From positions 18,769 through 82,768 of the forward strand of contig CACNWW010000004.1 in the NCBI GenBank assembly GCA_902624275.1: DNA of 64,000 bases, written 5' to 3'. Shown in pieces: positions 25,101-34,791 of this stretch. A model generated the notes under the pieces. It was not told where the DNA came from and did no database searches. It was given only the letters and a program-made list of their open reading frames with translations. Positions within the stretch are counted from its first letter, which is position 1, and each line of letters begins with the position of its first letter. Source of the stretch: an uncultured Fidelibacterota bacterium (lineage in GTDB: Bacteria > Fidelibacterota > Marinisomatia > Marinisomatales > Marinisomataceae). The position numbers and the translations under genes were made by a program.

Positions 25101-25769
25101 ATGAATAATACATTAGGAAAAACAACAAGATTAATGCTACTTACCTACCTTGGATTATTAACCCTGGCAGGTTTTTTCTATGGTGGTGGTAATTATGTCG
25201 ACAAAACTACACCCTATTATAATTTTTTTAGAAATTTTATAAGTGATCTTGGCCGTACTACAAGTCATTCTGGTGATGATAATACTATATCTATTGTTTT
25301 GTTCTCAATAGGTATGATGGTTCAATTAATTGCAGTTTTAATATATCTTGTAAAAGCAGCTAATTACTTTTCTAGTCAATTCCCTAAAATTAGCTTATTA
25401 GCCAAATGTTCTGCAATTTTCGGCTCTATAAGTCTTTTAGGAGTCATATTAACACCTGCAGATGTTCCTTCGTTATACGCTTTGCATATTTTCTTTGCAA
25501 ATTCAGTATTTAACGGTGCTTTTGTAACTTTAGGTATATATTCTTACTTATTTTACTCTAAAGGTCTTAAAAACGTCACTTACACCCTCTTTTTATGTTC
25601 CTTAATCATTCTTGGATATATAATATTTCTTGAAATTGGTCCTGAACCCTGGAAATCAATTCAATCACTAACTTTTCATGCAACCTATCAAAAGGTAGCT
25701 GTTTTAAGCTTAATTGGAACAGTTTGGGTTATGTCAAAAGGTACAGATCTACTTGACGACAAAATTTAA
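25101..25769 (+). CDS. DUF998-like integral membrane protein
   Basis: A 222-residue protein with about six hydrophobic segments. The first extramembrane loop has [14 protein letters not shown], resembling the N-x-I-S-x-L-G signature of DUF998 proteins, whose function is unknown. It converges with leuS, and the last 21 bases of the two genes overlap on opposite strands. It may be the first core gene right of the island. Confidence 0.7.
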   Translation: MNNTLGKTTRLMLLTYLGLLTLAGFFYGGGNYVDKTTPYYNFFRNFISDLGRTTSHSGDDNTISIVLFSIGMMVQLIAVLIYLVKAANYFSSQFPKISLLAKCSAIFGSISLLGVILTPADVPSLYALHIFFANSVFNGAFVTLGIYSYLFYSKGLKNVTYTLFLCSLIILGYIIFLEIGPEPWKSIQSLTFHATYQKVAVLSLIGTVWVMSKGTDLLDDKI

Positions 25770-28190
25770 AAGTCTGTTTGGTACATAAATTGTTTTTACA
25801 ACATTTCCTTCAGATGTGAATTTTTCGACATTTTCTAACGACATTGCTTCAGAAATAACATCTTTTTCATCTGAATCTTTAGCTATATTAATATTAGCTC
25901 TAAGCTTGCCATTTACCTGAACAGCAATAGTAACTTCATCTAATTGTATCAAACTCTCATCGAACTGTGGCCATGGCTGATATGTAATGGTTTCAGAATG
26001 ACCTAGCAAACTCCAAAACTCTTCAGAAAGATGAGGAACAAATGGGCTTAATATAATAACCAGCTCCTCAATAAGCTTTTTAGAAACTGTACTACATTTC
26101 TGCAAATGATTACAATAAATCATGAGTTGAGATACAGCGGTATTAAAATGTAGGTTTTCGATATCTTCGCCTAATTTTTTAATTGTTTGATGGTGTACAA
26201 ATAATGTGTCTTTATCCTCTTCATCACTATCAACAATCTTCGAGGACAAATTACCATTTTCATCAACTATAATTGACCATAATTTATTTACAAATCTATA
26301 ACATCCTTGTAAGCCTTTAGTGCTCCAAGGTTTTGATTTGTTTAAGGGCCCCATAAACATCTCATAAAGCCTCATAGAATCTGAACCGTATTCATCCATA
26401 ATCTCTTCTGGATTTATTACATTTCCTCGAGATTTGCTCATTTTTGTGCCATCATCTCCCAAAATCATTCCTTGATTATATAGTTTTTTAAATGGTTCTT
26501 TGGTCGATACTAGGCCTAAATCAAATAAAACATGATGCCAAAATCTTGAGTACAATAAATGCAGTACTGCATGTTCTTGTCCGCCAATATATAAATCTAC
26601 TGGCATCCAATAGTTTTCCCTTTCTTTTGACCATGCTTCATTTGTGTTATTTGGATCTGTAAATCTTAAAAAATACCAACAAGATCCAGCCCATTGAGGC
26701 ATAGTATTTGTTTCTCTAAGTCCAATAATATTATCACTTTCATCTTTTACTTCAACCCAATTTTTAACTAATGATAATGGAGACTTACCATCATCTGATG
26801 GTTTATAATTTTCAACTTCAGGAAGCATTACAGGCAAATCTTTTTCCTGAATTAACTCTACTGAATTGTCTTTATGAATTAATGGAAATGGCTCTCCCCA
26901 ATATCTTTGTCTTGAAAATAACCAATCTCTTAATTTGTAATTAACAGTGGCTTTTCCGATTGAATTTTTTTCAATAAATAAAATTGCTTCCTTAATTGCT
27001 TGATCTACGCTTAAACCATCCATGGATAATGTTTTATCGTTTGAAGAGTTTATAATTTTGGCATTTCCTTTTGCAGTGTATGCAGCTTTTGATACATCGC
27101 CTCCCTCAACAACTTCTACTATAGGAAGATTATATTTTGATGCAAACTCCCAATCTCTTTCGTCATGACCAGGAACAGCCATAATAGCACCGGTTCCATA
27201 ACTAATCAGTACATAGTCAGCTATCCATATTTCAATTTTTTCTTTGCTAAAAGGATTTATTGCATAGCTTCCAGTAAAAACACCCGTTTTATCCTTATTA
27301 ACTTCTGTTCTATCAAAATCTGATTTCTTTTTTGTTTCCTCAATATAAGCTTCCACTTTTGATCTTCGCTCATCAGTGACAATTGAATGAATTAAGGTAT
27401 GTTCTGGAGCTAAAACCATATAAGATGCTCCGAAAAGAGTGTCAGGTCTTGTAGTGTATACATTGATAGTATCATTATGTCCATCAATATCAAACCCCAG
27501 CTCTACTCCCTCTGATTTACCAATCCAATTTTTTTGAAGTTCTTTAATATTTTCTGGCCAATCTAAATCATCTAATCCATCAAGTAATGACTCTGCATAG
27601 TCAGTAATCTTTAAAATCCATTGTCTCATTGGTAATCTTACTACGGGATGTCCGCCAATATCTGATTTTCCGTTAACAACTTCTTCGTTTGCAAGGACTG
27701 CTTTTAGCTCAGGACACCAATTGACAGCTACTTCCTGCTCATAAGCTAAGCCTTTATTGTAAAGTTGCATAAAAATCCATTGAGTCCACTTATAATAGTT
27801 AGGGTCAGTTGTATTTATTTCTCTAGACCAATCGTAGGAAAAACCTAAGCTATTTATCTGTTTTTTGAAATTTAAGACATTTTGCTGAGTTGTTTCTTTT
27901 GGATGAGTACCTGTTTTAATAGCATATTGCTCTGCTGGAAGGCCAAACGCATCCCAACCTATAGGATGAAGTACATTAAAACCTTTCATGCGCTTATAAC
28001 GCGCTACTATATCTGTTGCAACATAGCCTAAAGCATGACCTACATGCAATCCTGCTCCGGACGGATAAGGAAACATATCTAAAACATAATATTTAGGTTT
28101 ATTTGTAGATGTGTCTTCAGTAATAAAGGTTTGATTTTCAGACCAAAATCTTTGCCATTTCTTTTCAATTTTTTTATGGTTATAGCTCAT
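25749..28190 (-). CDS. leuS: Leucyl-tRNA synthetase
   Basis: Class I synthetase of about 813 residues. The HIGH-type motif is in [16 protein letters not shown], the KMSKS motif in [11 protein letters not shown], and the editing domain includes [20 protein letters not shown]. In the zinc-1 module the usual cysteine pairs are absent ([20 protein letters not shown], then IGGHP), as I recall for Bacteroidota LeuS. The start is ATG 28190, 8 bases after the msrA stop; a TTG at 28211 in frame lacks family support. Confidence 0.97.
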   Translation of the reverse strand: MSYNHKKIEKKWQRFWSENQTFITEDTSTNKPKYYVLDMFPYPSGAGLHVGHALGYVATDIVARYKRMKGFNVLHPIGWDAFGLPAEQYAIKTGTHPKETTQQNVLNFKKQINSLGFSYDWSREINTTDPNYYKWTQWIFMQLYNKGLAYEQEVAVNWCPELKAVLANEEVVNGKSDIGGHPVVRLPMRQWILKITDYAESLLDGLDDLDWPENIKELQKNWIGKSEGVELGFDIDGHNDTINVYTTRPDTLFGASYMVLAPEHTLIHSIVTDERRSKVEAYIEETKKKSDFDRTEVNKDKTGVFTGSYAINPFSKEKIEIWIADYVLISYGTGAIMAVPGHDERDWEFASKYNLPIVEVVEGGDVSKAAYTAKGNAKIINSSNDKTLSMDGLSVDQAIKEAILFIEKNSIGKATVNYKLRDWLFSRQRYWGEPFPLIHKDNSVELIQEKDLPVMLPEVENYKPSDDGKSPLSLVKNWVEVKDESDNIIGLRETNTMPQWAGSCWYFLRFTDPNNTNEAWSKERENYWMPVDLYIGGQEHAVLHLLYSRFWHHVLFDLGLVSTKEPFKKLYNQGMILGDDGTKMSKSRGNVINPEEIMDEYGSDSMRLYEMFMGPLNKSKPWSTKGLQGCYRFVNKLWSIIVDENGNLSSKIVDSDEEDKDTLFVHHQTIKKLGEDIENLHFNTAVSQLMIYCNHLQKCSTVSKKLIEELVIILSPFVPHLSEEFWSLLGHSETITYQPWPQFDESLIQLDEVTIAVQVNGKLRANINIAKDSDEKDVISEAMSLENVEKFTSEGNVVKTIYVPNRLLNFVVK

Positions 28191-28198
28191 AAAAAATA

Positions 28199-28741
28199 TC
28201 AAATGGCACAACCATCTATACCCCTTTTCTTGTAATAGTCTTGATGGTATTCCTCTGCATCATAAAAATCTGAGATAGTTTCTACTTCTGTTACAACTTT
28301 AGAATTATATTTTCCTGATTCATTCAATGAATTAATTTTACTTTCAATAATTTGTTTTTCATCTTCACTAGAAAAGTATGCAGCTGAACGATACTGGGTG
28401 CCTATATCAGGGCCTTGACGATTTAATGTAGTTGGATCGTGAAGCTCAAAGAAAGTGTCTACCAATTTTTCAAAAGAAACTTCATTAGGATCATACACAA
28501 CCTCTACTGCTTCAGCATGACCTGTTAATCCCGTACAAACCAGTTCATATGAAGGATTTTTAACTTTTCCACCAATATATCCTACTGTTGTAGATTTAAC
28601 TCCATTCATTTGTTGAAATGTGGATTCAACTCCCCAAAAACAACCAGCTGCAAATACAGCTTTTCTATTATCTGTGTCACTTGCCATTACTAACCCCGTT
28701 ATTGAAATAAAAATTGCTATATATATTTTAATTCTTTTCAT
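28199..28741 (-). CDS. msrA: Peptide methionine sulfoxide reductase A, exported form
   Basis: Repairs oxidised methionine (S-sulfoxide) in proteins. The catalytic motif [13 protein letters not shown] is preceded by a hydrophobic signal peptide (about 4-20), so the enzyme is probably periplasmic or membrane-anchored. The C-terminal part, [16 protein letters not shown], carries one cysteine that could resolve the active-site disulfide. At 180 residues it is normal for the domain plus signal. Upstream and overlapping is a 45-residue membrane peptide; downstream is leuS. Confidence 0.95.
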   Translation of the reverse strand: MKRIKIYIAIFISITGLVMASDTDNRKAVFAAGCFWGVESTFQQMNGVKSTTVGYIGGKVKNPSYELVCTGLTGHAEAVEVVYDPNEVSFEKLVDTFFELHDPTTLNRQGPDIGTQYRSAAYFSSEDEKQIIESKINSLNESGKYNSKVVTEVETISDFYDAEEYHQDYYKKRGIDGCAI

Positions 28742-28865
28742 ATGTATAATAAAAGTATGCTCCTATAATGCTCATTGGAATCGAAACAACCGCACCTATT
28801 ACTGGTATAAGAAAAGATGCTAAAAATATACCGATACCAACAACTATTGTATTGAAAATACGCAC
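28728..28865 (-). CDS. Small hydrophobic membrane protein, 45 aa
   Basis: GTG start at 28865 preceded by AAAGG. The product has two hydrophobic stretches rich in Gly, Ile and Val (IVVGIGIFLASFLIPVIGAV, then [14 protein letters not shown]). Its stop lies inside the start of msrA, a 14-base overlap matching the packing style of the genome. No homologue is recalled. Confidence 0.5.
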   Translation of the reverse strand: MRIFNTIVVGIGIFLASFLIPVIGAVVSIPMSIIGAYFYYTYEKN

Positions 28866-28940
28866 AATTAACCTTTCTTAATAAAATTTCTTTTAAAATT
28901 TCGCATTTTCACTTAAAAATTAAGAAAAAATATAAATTAA

Positions 28941-28976
28941 ATAAATAAAAAAGCCTCTCAATAAATGAGAGGCTTT
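28941..28976 (-). terminator. Rho-independent terminator after the MerR-type gene
   Basis: An 11-bp stem (AAAGCCTCTCA / TGAGAGGCTTT) with a 5-base loop, followed on the minus strand by a T-rich tract. It lies just downstream of the gene ending at 29004. Confidence 0.88.
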
Positions 28977-29003
28977 GGTGGCTACCATAATAGACTCTTA
29001 CCC

Positions 29004-29351
29004 TTAGTGTCTATTTAGTATATTTAAAATATTCTTTAATTCGTTTTTAATCTCATTTAAAGCTGATACCTGAGAATTTGATAACGTTTTTTTCGGTATA
29101 GTTTCAGTAGATCTGTTTTTAAGCTCTTTAACCGCTCCTTTAATTGTAAACTTTTTATCATAAAGTAATTTCTTAATATCAAGTATCACTTTAATATCTT
29201 GCTTTTTATAAGTTCTATTTCCGGCTTTATTTTTTGCAGGTTTTAATGACGGAAATTCAGATTCCCAGTACCTTAAAACGTAAGGTTTAAGATCTGTCAT
29301 TTCACTCACTTCCTTAATACTAAAATATAGTTTTAAATTTGTTTCAAGCAT
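29004..29351 (-). CDS. MerR-family transcriptional regulator
   Basis: A 115-residue protein with an N-terminal MerR winged helix (FSIKEVSEMTDLKPYVLRYWE, then KPAKNKAGNRTYKKQDI) and a short C-terminal helical region without metal-binding cysteines. Such short MerR proteins are common next to central genes in FCB bacteria; the effector is unknown. It is separated from ald by 61 AT-rich bases, so it may have its own promoter. Confidence 0.88.
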   Translation of the reverse strand: MLETNLKLYFSIKEVSEMTDLKPYVLRYWESEFPSLKPAKNKAGNRTYKKQDIKVILDIKKLLYDKKFTIKGAVKELKNRSTETIPKKTLSNSQVSALNEIKNELKNILNILNRH

Positions 29352-29412
29352 TGCATTAATAATATATAAAAAATATAATTAAAGTGATACTTTAAATAAG
29401 AAATTTATTTAA

Positions 29413-30510
29413 TTAAAGAGATTTTGGATCAAAATATTCTAGAGAATGAGCAATAGCAACTTCTTCATTTGTAAGTTTGCCATTATATGTATTAAGCGCC
29501 ATAAGAAGCTTTTCATCACTAAACAAGCCTTTTAATCCAGAATTAGCAAATTTTAGTATGAATGGTTTTGTTGCTTCATTCAATGCATTTGTTGCTGTAA
29601 ATGGAACAGCTGAAGGAATGTTTTTAACACAATAATGTATAATATTATCTATCTCATATGTTGGATTTCCATGTGTTGTTGGTTTAGAGGTCTCAAAACA
29701 TCCACCTTGATCAACAGAAACATCAGATAAAATGGATTTAGGCTCCATTAAACTCAACATATCTCTTGATATGACCGTAGGAGGTTTCCCTCCAGGAGTT
29801 AAAACTGCTCCAACAACAATATCTACCATAGGTAAAATTCCCTCTATTACTTGTTTGGAGGATTCTCCAACATTTACTGCTGGATATCTAATTTTAATAT
29901 CATTCAATAGTTCGTTATTTACATCTAGTAATGTTGTACTAGCACCTAATCCTAAACTCATCTGCATAGCATTTAATCCAACAATACCACCACCAATGAT
30001 TAATACGTTTGCAGGATCAGATAAGCTTGTACCAGCAATTAACTTACCTTTTCCACCCTTACTCTTCTTTAAAAGCTCAATACTGTCTAACAAAGATAGT
30101 CTACCAGCAATTTCGCTCATTGGTTTTAACATAGGAGTTTGATTGTTTACAACCACAGTTTCATATGCTAATCCAGTAACATTGCATTCCATAAGCTTCT
30201 GTGTTAATTCCTTTGATGAACTTAGGTGTAAATAGGTAAAAATTGCCTTATTGGAAAGCATTTCAACTTCTTCTAATGATGGCTCTTTAACCTTAACAAT
30301 TAACTCTGATTTATCAAAAACTTCAGACGCAGAATTAACAATTGTACATCCCAAAGATGAGTAGTCCTCATCATTATAGCCACTATCTTGACCTGCACCA
30401 GATTGGACATATAGCTCATGAGAGCTTTGAAGAAGCATTTTTGCTGTTTCTAAATTGATAGAAACACGATATTCTTGAGAAATAATTTCTTTTGGAATAC
30501 CAATTTTCAT
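29413..30510 (-). CDS. ald: Alanine dehydrogenase
   Basis: NAD-dependent oxidative deamination of L-alanine to pyruvate and ammonia, or the reverse. The 365-residue protein starts MKIGIPKEIISQEYRVSI, has the Rossmann segment NVLIIGGGIVGLNAMQMSLG and DVSVDQGGCFETSKPTTHG near the active site. It follows pnp by 9 bases at the end of the nusA-pnp cluster. The Na+/alanine-type symporter at 46901 could supply its substrate. Confidence 0.95.
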   Translation of the reverse strand: MKIGIPKEIISQEYRVSINLETAKMLLQSSHELYVQSGAGQDSGYNDEDYSSLGCTIVNSASEVFDKSELIVKVKEPSLEEVEMLSNKAIFTYLHLSSSKELTQKLMECNVTGLAYETVVVNNQTPMLKPMSEIAGRLSLLDSIELLKKSKGGKGKLIAGTSLSDPANVLIIGGGIVGLNAMQMSLGLGASTTLLDVNNELLNDIKIRYPAVNVGESSKQVIEGILPMVDIVVGAVLTPGGKPPTVISRDMLSLMEPKSILSDVSVDQGGCFETSKPTTHGNPTYEIDNIIHYCVKNIPSAVPFTATNALNEATKPFILKFANSGLKGLFSDEKLLMALNTYNGKLTNEEVAIAHSLEYFDPKSL

Positions 30511-30519
30511 ATCTTTTTA

Positions 30520-32595
30520 TTATTCAGGTTTTTCAGTTAAAAGTTTAATGCTGAAATTTAAACGACCTTGTTTATCAATTTCAAATAGCTTTATCTTAAC
30601 TTCATCACCCTCTGAAAGCACATCTTCGACTTTATTAACACGCTCCCATGCAAGTTGTGAAATGTGTACTAACCCTTCTCTTCCTGGAGCAAATTCAACG
30701 AAAGCACCAAAGTCTAAAATTTTAGTCACTTTACCGTCAAAAATAGTTCCAACTTCTGGATCTTGAACTACAGCTTTAATTTGAGATATTGCATTATCTA
30801 ATTTTGCTTTATTTTCTGCTGAAACGCTGACAGTACCATCATCTTCAATATTAATAACACATTCTGCGTTTTCCTGAAGAGCCTTAATGTTTTTACCTCC
30901 AGGACCAATTAATGCACCAATTTTATCTTTATCTATCTTAAATGATTCAATTTGAGGAGCATATGGGGATAATGCATTTGGTTTATCAATTGCCTTATTC
31001 ATTTCACCTAGAATATGCATTCTACCCTTATTTGCTTGTTTAAGAGCATTTGATAATACATCCATAGAAAGACCAGGAACTTTTAAATCAAGCTGTATTG
31101 CACTTATTCCATCCTTTGTACCAGCTACCTTGAAATCCATGTCTCCAAGGAAGTCTTCAGTACCTAAGATGTCACTTAAAACTGCGTAATTATCGTCTTC
31201 CATGATTAAACCCATAGCTATACCTGCCACATGCTCCTTAATAGGAACACCTGCATTCATCATTGCTAATGAGCCACCACAAACAGATGCCATTGATGAA
31301 GAACCGTTTGATTCAGTAATTTCAGATACAATTCGAACTGTATATGGAAATTCTTCTGAAGATGGTAATATAGGTTTTAAAGATCTTTCAGCTAAATGAC
31401 CATGGCCAATTTCACGCCTATTAGTAAAACCAATTCTTCCCGTCTCCCCAACGCAATATGGAGGAAAATTATAATGTAGTAAGAATGATTTTTTGTAATC
31501 GCTAGCCATTGAATCAATTATTTGCTCATCTCTACTAGATCCTAACGTTAAAGCAGCAATTGACTGGGTTTCACCGCGAGTAAACAATGCAGATCCGTGC
31601 GCTCTTGGAAGGATAGACTCAACAACACTAATATCTCTAATATCTTCTAATCCTCTTCCATCAACTCTAACTTTTTTATCTAAAACCGTTTTTCTAACAG
31701 TGTTTTTGAACATATTTTTAATATGATTCTTAACTTCTGGATACATTTCTTCATCTTCAAGATATGGTTCCAATGCTTCTTTTTCAATCGCATTAAATTC
31801 ATCATCTCTTGCTTGTTTGGTATCTAAATCAAATATCTTCTCCATTTTTGACAAGTAAGTACCATCTAAAGACTTTTCAATATCTTCTGTTATAACTTTT
31901 GTATCAACAATCTCATAAGAATTGTCAAAATGTTCTGAAAACTCCATTTGAAGATCAACAATATCGTTAATTCCTTCCATTGCTACATCTAATGCTTCTA
32001 AAATTGTTTTTTCAGGAACAAAATTAGAACCACCTTCAATCATACAAATTTTATCTTTTTTTCCTGTAACAATTAAGTCTAAATCTGATGATTCCATTTG
32101 TTCATGTGTTGGATTTAAAATATATTCTCCGTCGATTAATCCAACCTTTACTGAAGCAATAGGACCATCAAATGGTACTGGTGACAATAATAAGGCTGCT
32201 GAGGCACCAATAGCAGCTACAACATCTGGTGTGTTGACACCATCATAAGACATTGTAGTTAGCATAATTTGCAATTCATGTCTATAATTCTTAGGTATTA
32301 AAGGTCTAATAGGTCTATCAGTAAGACGCGAAGTTAAAACTTCAGCATCAGTAGGTTTAGCCTCTCTTTTAAAAAACCCTCCAGGTATTTTTCCACCCGC
32401 ATAATGTTTTTCTCTGTATTCAACCTGCATTGGTAAAAAATCAATGCCTTCTCTTGGTTCAGATGAACAACATACTGTTGCTAAGATTGCTGTTTCTCCG
32501 TAACTAATAAATACAGAGCCACCAGCTTGCCTAGCGATTTGTCCAGATTCTATTTTTAGCGGCCTTCCCGCTATATTCTTTTCTACTTTTATCAT
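30520..32595 (-). CDS. pnp: Polyribonucleotide nucleotidyltransferase
   Basis: 3'-to-5' phosphorolytic exoribonuclease, 691 residues. Two RNase PH domains (SFVISYGETA-type start; RADGRGL-like KVRVDGRGLEDIRDISV in the second), then KH (IGALIGPGGKNIKALQE) and S1 (GTIFDGKVTKILDFGAFVE) domains in the standard order. It follows rpsO by 8 bases, the classic rpsO-pnp pair. Confidence 0.98.
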   Translation of the reverse strand: MIKVEKNIAGRPLKIESGQIARQAGGSVFISYGETAILATVCCSSEPREGIDFLPMQVEYREKHYAGGKIPGGFFKREAKPTDAEVLTSRLTDRPIRPLIPKNYRHELQIMLTTMSYDGVNTPDVVAAIGASAALLLSPVPFDGPIASVKVGLIDGEYILNPTHEQMESSDLDLIVTGKKDKICMIEGGSNFVPEKTILEALDVAMEGINDIVDLQMEFSEHFDNSYEIVDTKVITEDIEKSLDGTYLSKMEKIFDLDTKQARDDEFNAIEKEALEPYLEDEEMYPEVKNHIKNMFKNTVRKTVLDKKVRVDGRGLEDIRDISVVESILPRAHGSALFTRGETQSIAALTLGSSRDEQIIDSMASDYKKSFLLHYNFPPYCVGETGRIGFTNRREIGHGHLAERSLKPILPSSEEFPYTVRIVSEITESNGSSSMASVCGGSLAMMNAGVPIKEHVAGIAMGLIMEDDNYAVLSDILGTEDFLGDMDFKVAGTKDGISAIQLDLKVPGLSMDVLSNALKQANKGRMHILGEMNKAIDKPNALSPYAPQIESFKIDKDKIGALIGPGGKNIKALQENAECVINIEDDGTVSVSAENKAKLDNAISQIKAVVQDPEVGTIFDGKVTKILDFGAFVEFAPGREGLVHISQLAWERVNKVEDVLSEGDEVKIKLFEIDKQGRLNFSIKLLTEKPE

Positions 32596-32603
32596 TTTCT
32601 TCT

Positions 32604-32873
32604 TTATCTTCCTCTTATCGATAGCTTATTGATTAATTCATCATAACTATCAAGTTTAGTTTTTCTTAAATATTTCAAAAGCTTCTTTCGCTGTGACACT
32701 AATTTAACTAAACCATGTTTTGAATGAACATCTTTCTTGTGCATCTTTACATGTTCTGTCAATGATCTAATTCGATCAGTTAGAAGTGCAATTTGCGCTT
32801 CACTACTACCGACATTTTTTGCATCAAGACCTGCGTCTTGAAGAAGTGTACTTGTTTCTTTGCTATATTTCAT
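32604..32873 (-). CDS. rpsO: 30S ribosomal protein S15
   Basis: An 89-residue S15 with the typical GSSEAQIALLTDRIRSLTEH, HKKDVHSKHGLVKLVSQRKK and LLKYLRKTKLDSY segments, binding 16S rRNA in the platform. Its start overlaps the ribF end by 11 bases and pnp follows directly. Confidence 0.98.
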   Translation of the reverse strand: MKYSKETSTLLQDAGLDAKNVGSSEAQIALLTDRIRSLTEHVKMHKKDVHSKHGLVKLVSQRKKLLKYLRKTKLDSYDELINKLSIRGR

Positions 32874-33813
32874 ATTTCTCCTTAAAAGTATCTATTAATT
32901 CAATACATACTTTTTTATCTTTTTCAATTTGTTTGATTAATAATTCTTTACTATCAAACTTTTTTTCATCTCGAATTTTATCTAAAAACTCGATATAAAA
33001 ATTCTTATCGTATAGACTGCCGAATTTATCAGATAAAATGTGAACTTCCATAACAAATTTTTTTTCATTAAAAGTTGGTCTTATACCGGCATTCATCATA
33101 CCAAAATAACTTTTTTCGTCTAAAAAAATCTTAGTTAAATACACTCCAGTACTCGGAAGTAATTGATTTTCAAAAATTGGAATAAAATTTGCAGTTGGAT
33201 AATTCATTGTTTTTCCACGATTCGAACCAGAAACAACAGTTGCATTAAATCCATAAAATCTTCCTAAATAATCATATACTTTGCTAGAATTTCCATCTAA
33301 AATCAAAGATCTAATTAAGCTGCTAGATATAGTCCTTCCCATATGTTCTCTCATTGTAGGCGTATGAAGCTCTATATTATTTTCAGAACAAAAAGTATTT
33401 AAAAATTCAAAATCTCCTTCTTTATTATGTCCAAAATAATGATTTTTTCCTACAGAAATTATAGTTGGATTAAACAAATCTTTTAAAATAGTATCTGCAA
33501 ACACTTGAGCAGACATTAATGAAAACTCTTTATTAAATGGTATTATTAATACTTTATCTAAACCTATCTCCTTTAATTTTTCCAGTTTTACATCAAGACT
33601 TTGAAGATTTATTGAAGTTTTTTTATCAGAAAGCACATAAAAAGGATTAGGATCAAACGTAATTAAGCAAGACGGTATATTTCTTTTTCTACTTTCTTTT
33701 ACAATATAAGATAATACATCATGATGTCCTTTATGAATACCATCGTAATTGCCAACAGTTATTACTGAGTTTGATAACTTTTTGAAATTATTTAAAGATG
33801 TTATGATTTCCAT
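32863..33813 (-). CDS. ribF: Bifunctional riboflavin kinase / FAD synthetase
   Basis: Makes FMN and then FAD from riboflavin. The N-terminal adenylyltransferase shows VGNYDGIHKGHHDVL (HxGH-type) and ISSSLIRSLI; the C-terminal kinase shows GSNRGKTMNYPTANF. The 316-residue length is normal. It overlaps truB by 13 bases and rpsO by 11. Confidence 0.96.
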   Translation of the reverse strand: MEIITSLNNFKKLSNSVITVGNYDGIHKGHHDVLSYIVKESRKRNIPSCLITFDPNPFYVLSDKKTSINLQSLDVKLEKLKEIGLDKVLIIPFNKEFSLMSAQVFADTILKDLFNPTIISVGKNHYFGHNKEGDFEFLNTFCSENNIELHTPTMREHMGRTISSSLIRSLILDGNSSKVYDYLGRFYGFNATVVSGSNRGKTMNYPTANFIPIFENQLLPSTGVYLTKIFLDEKSYFGMMNAGIRPTFNEKKFVMEVHILSDKFGSLYDKNFYIEFLDKIRDEKKFDSKELLIKQIEKDKKVCIELIDTFKEKYEI

Positions 33814-34442
33814 TTGTCCTCAAATTTTTCTATCGTAACTGATTTATCTAATTTATATTCACCAACACTTAATCGTGTTAAGTTTATCAAATGTCCTACT
33901 GTACCTAAATATTCTGCTATATCCTCTGCTAGAACCCTTATATATGTTCCTGATGAACATTCAACTATGATTTTTAATTTATTTTCACCAACCGAATTAA
34001 TTTTTAAGCTTTTGATAGTTATTAGCTTTGGATTTGTTTTGATTTCAATATTTTTTCTTGCAAGTTTGTATAGTCGAACGCCATTAATTTTTCTTGCTGA
34101 GTACATCGGAGTTCTTTGTAGTAATTCCCCTTTAAACTTTTTCTCGCAATCTATTAAACTTTGATTAGAAATTTCAGGAGCTTCTTTTTCTTCTATAACA
34201 TTACCTGTTAAATCCATTGAATCAGTTTTTTTTCCTAACTTTATAATACCTTCATAAGTTTTATCAAACTGTATGATATTTGATAATTTTTTAGTCGATT
34301 TTCCAATACCCAATACTAATACTCCGTCCGCAAACGGATCTAAAGTTCCTGAGTGTCCTACTTTTTCTTTAGTAATATTTTTAACTTTCTTAACAATTGA
34401 GAATGAGGATAAATCTTTTGGTTTATATATATTATAAATCAT
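33801..34442 (-). CDS. truB: tRNA pseudouridine(55) synthase, short form
   Basis: Isomerises U55 in the T loop of tRNAs. The catalytic Asp lies in GHSGTLDPFADGVLVL, and YEGIIKLGKKTDSMD and the C-terminal CSSGTYIRVLAEDIAEYLG follow. At 213 residues it lacks the C-terminal PUA domain of the roughly 300-residue forms, as in some other compact bacterial TruB proteins. It sits between rbfA and ribF as expected. Confidence 0.94.
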   Translation of the reverse strand: MIYNIYKPKDLSSFSIVKKVKNITKEKVGHSGTLDPFADGVLVLGIGKSTKKLSNIIQFDKTYEGIIKLGKKTDSMDLTGNVIEEKEAPEISNQSLIDCEKKFKGELLQRTPMYSARKINGVRLYKLARKNIEIKTNPKLITIKSLKINSVGENKLKIIVECSSGTYIRVLAEDIAEYLGTVGHLINLTRLSVGEYKLDKSVTIEKFEDKWKS

Positions 34443-34443
34443 A

Positions 34444-34791
34444 CTAATCTATATCTTTTATTAGCTTATCAATTTTTTCGAACTGCTCAAAAGAGTCATC
34501 GTAGAAAAATTTTAATGTTGGAGTAGATCTCAAATTTAAAGATGCAGATAAAAATTTTCTAAAAACTGGAACAAGCAAATTTAGCTCTTCATTAATAATA
34601 TTTATCTTTTTAGTAGGATTTATTACACTGTAATACAGGTTTGCATGCTTTAAATCAGCTGTCATTTTAACTGAAGAAAAAGTTATAAAACCATACTTTC
34701 TTAAATCCATCTCTCTTGTTAAGATATCATTAATGGTTTTTAAAACTTGTTTTGATACTCTCTCTGATCTTGAAAACGGTTTATTATTCAA
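34444..34791 (-). CDS. rbfA: Ribosome-binding factor A
   Basis: Small KH-fold factor for 30S maturation, 115 residues. Visible landmarks are RSERVSKQVLKTINDILTREM at the N-terminus and LRSTPTLKFFYDDSFEQ at the C-terminus. The ATG overlaps the infB stop by 4 bases, in the conserved nusA-infB-rbfA-truB order. Confidence 0.93.
   Translation of the reverse strand: MNNKPFSRSERVSKQVLKTINDILTREMDLRKYGFITFSSVKMTADLKHANLYYSVINPTKKINIINEELNLLVPVFRKFLSASLNLRSTPTLKFFYDDSFEQFEKIDKLIKDID

Noticed and set aside
19048..25104. Possible island-flanking direct repeat: TATAATATAGTAACATTATG near 19048 and TATAATTAGTGACATATG near 25086
   Set aside because: The match needs two gaps and one mismatch and both contain promoter-like TATAAT in very AT-rich DNA; chance similarity of promoters is as likely as att sites.
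33814..34164. 116-aa plus-strand frame opposite truB
   Set aside because: It is the antisense shadow of truB, whose motifs are clear; no ribosome binding site.
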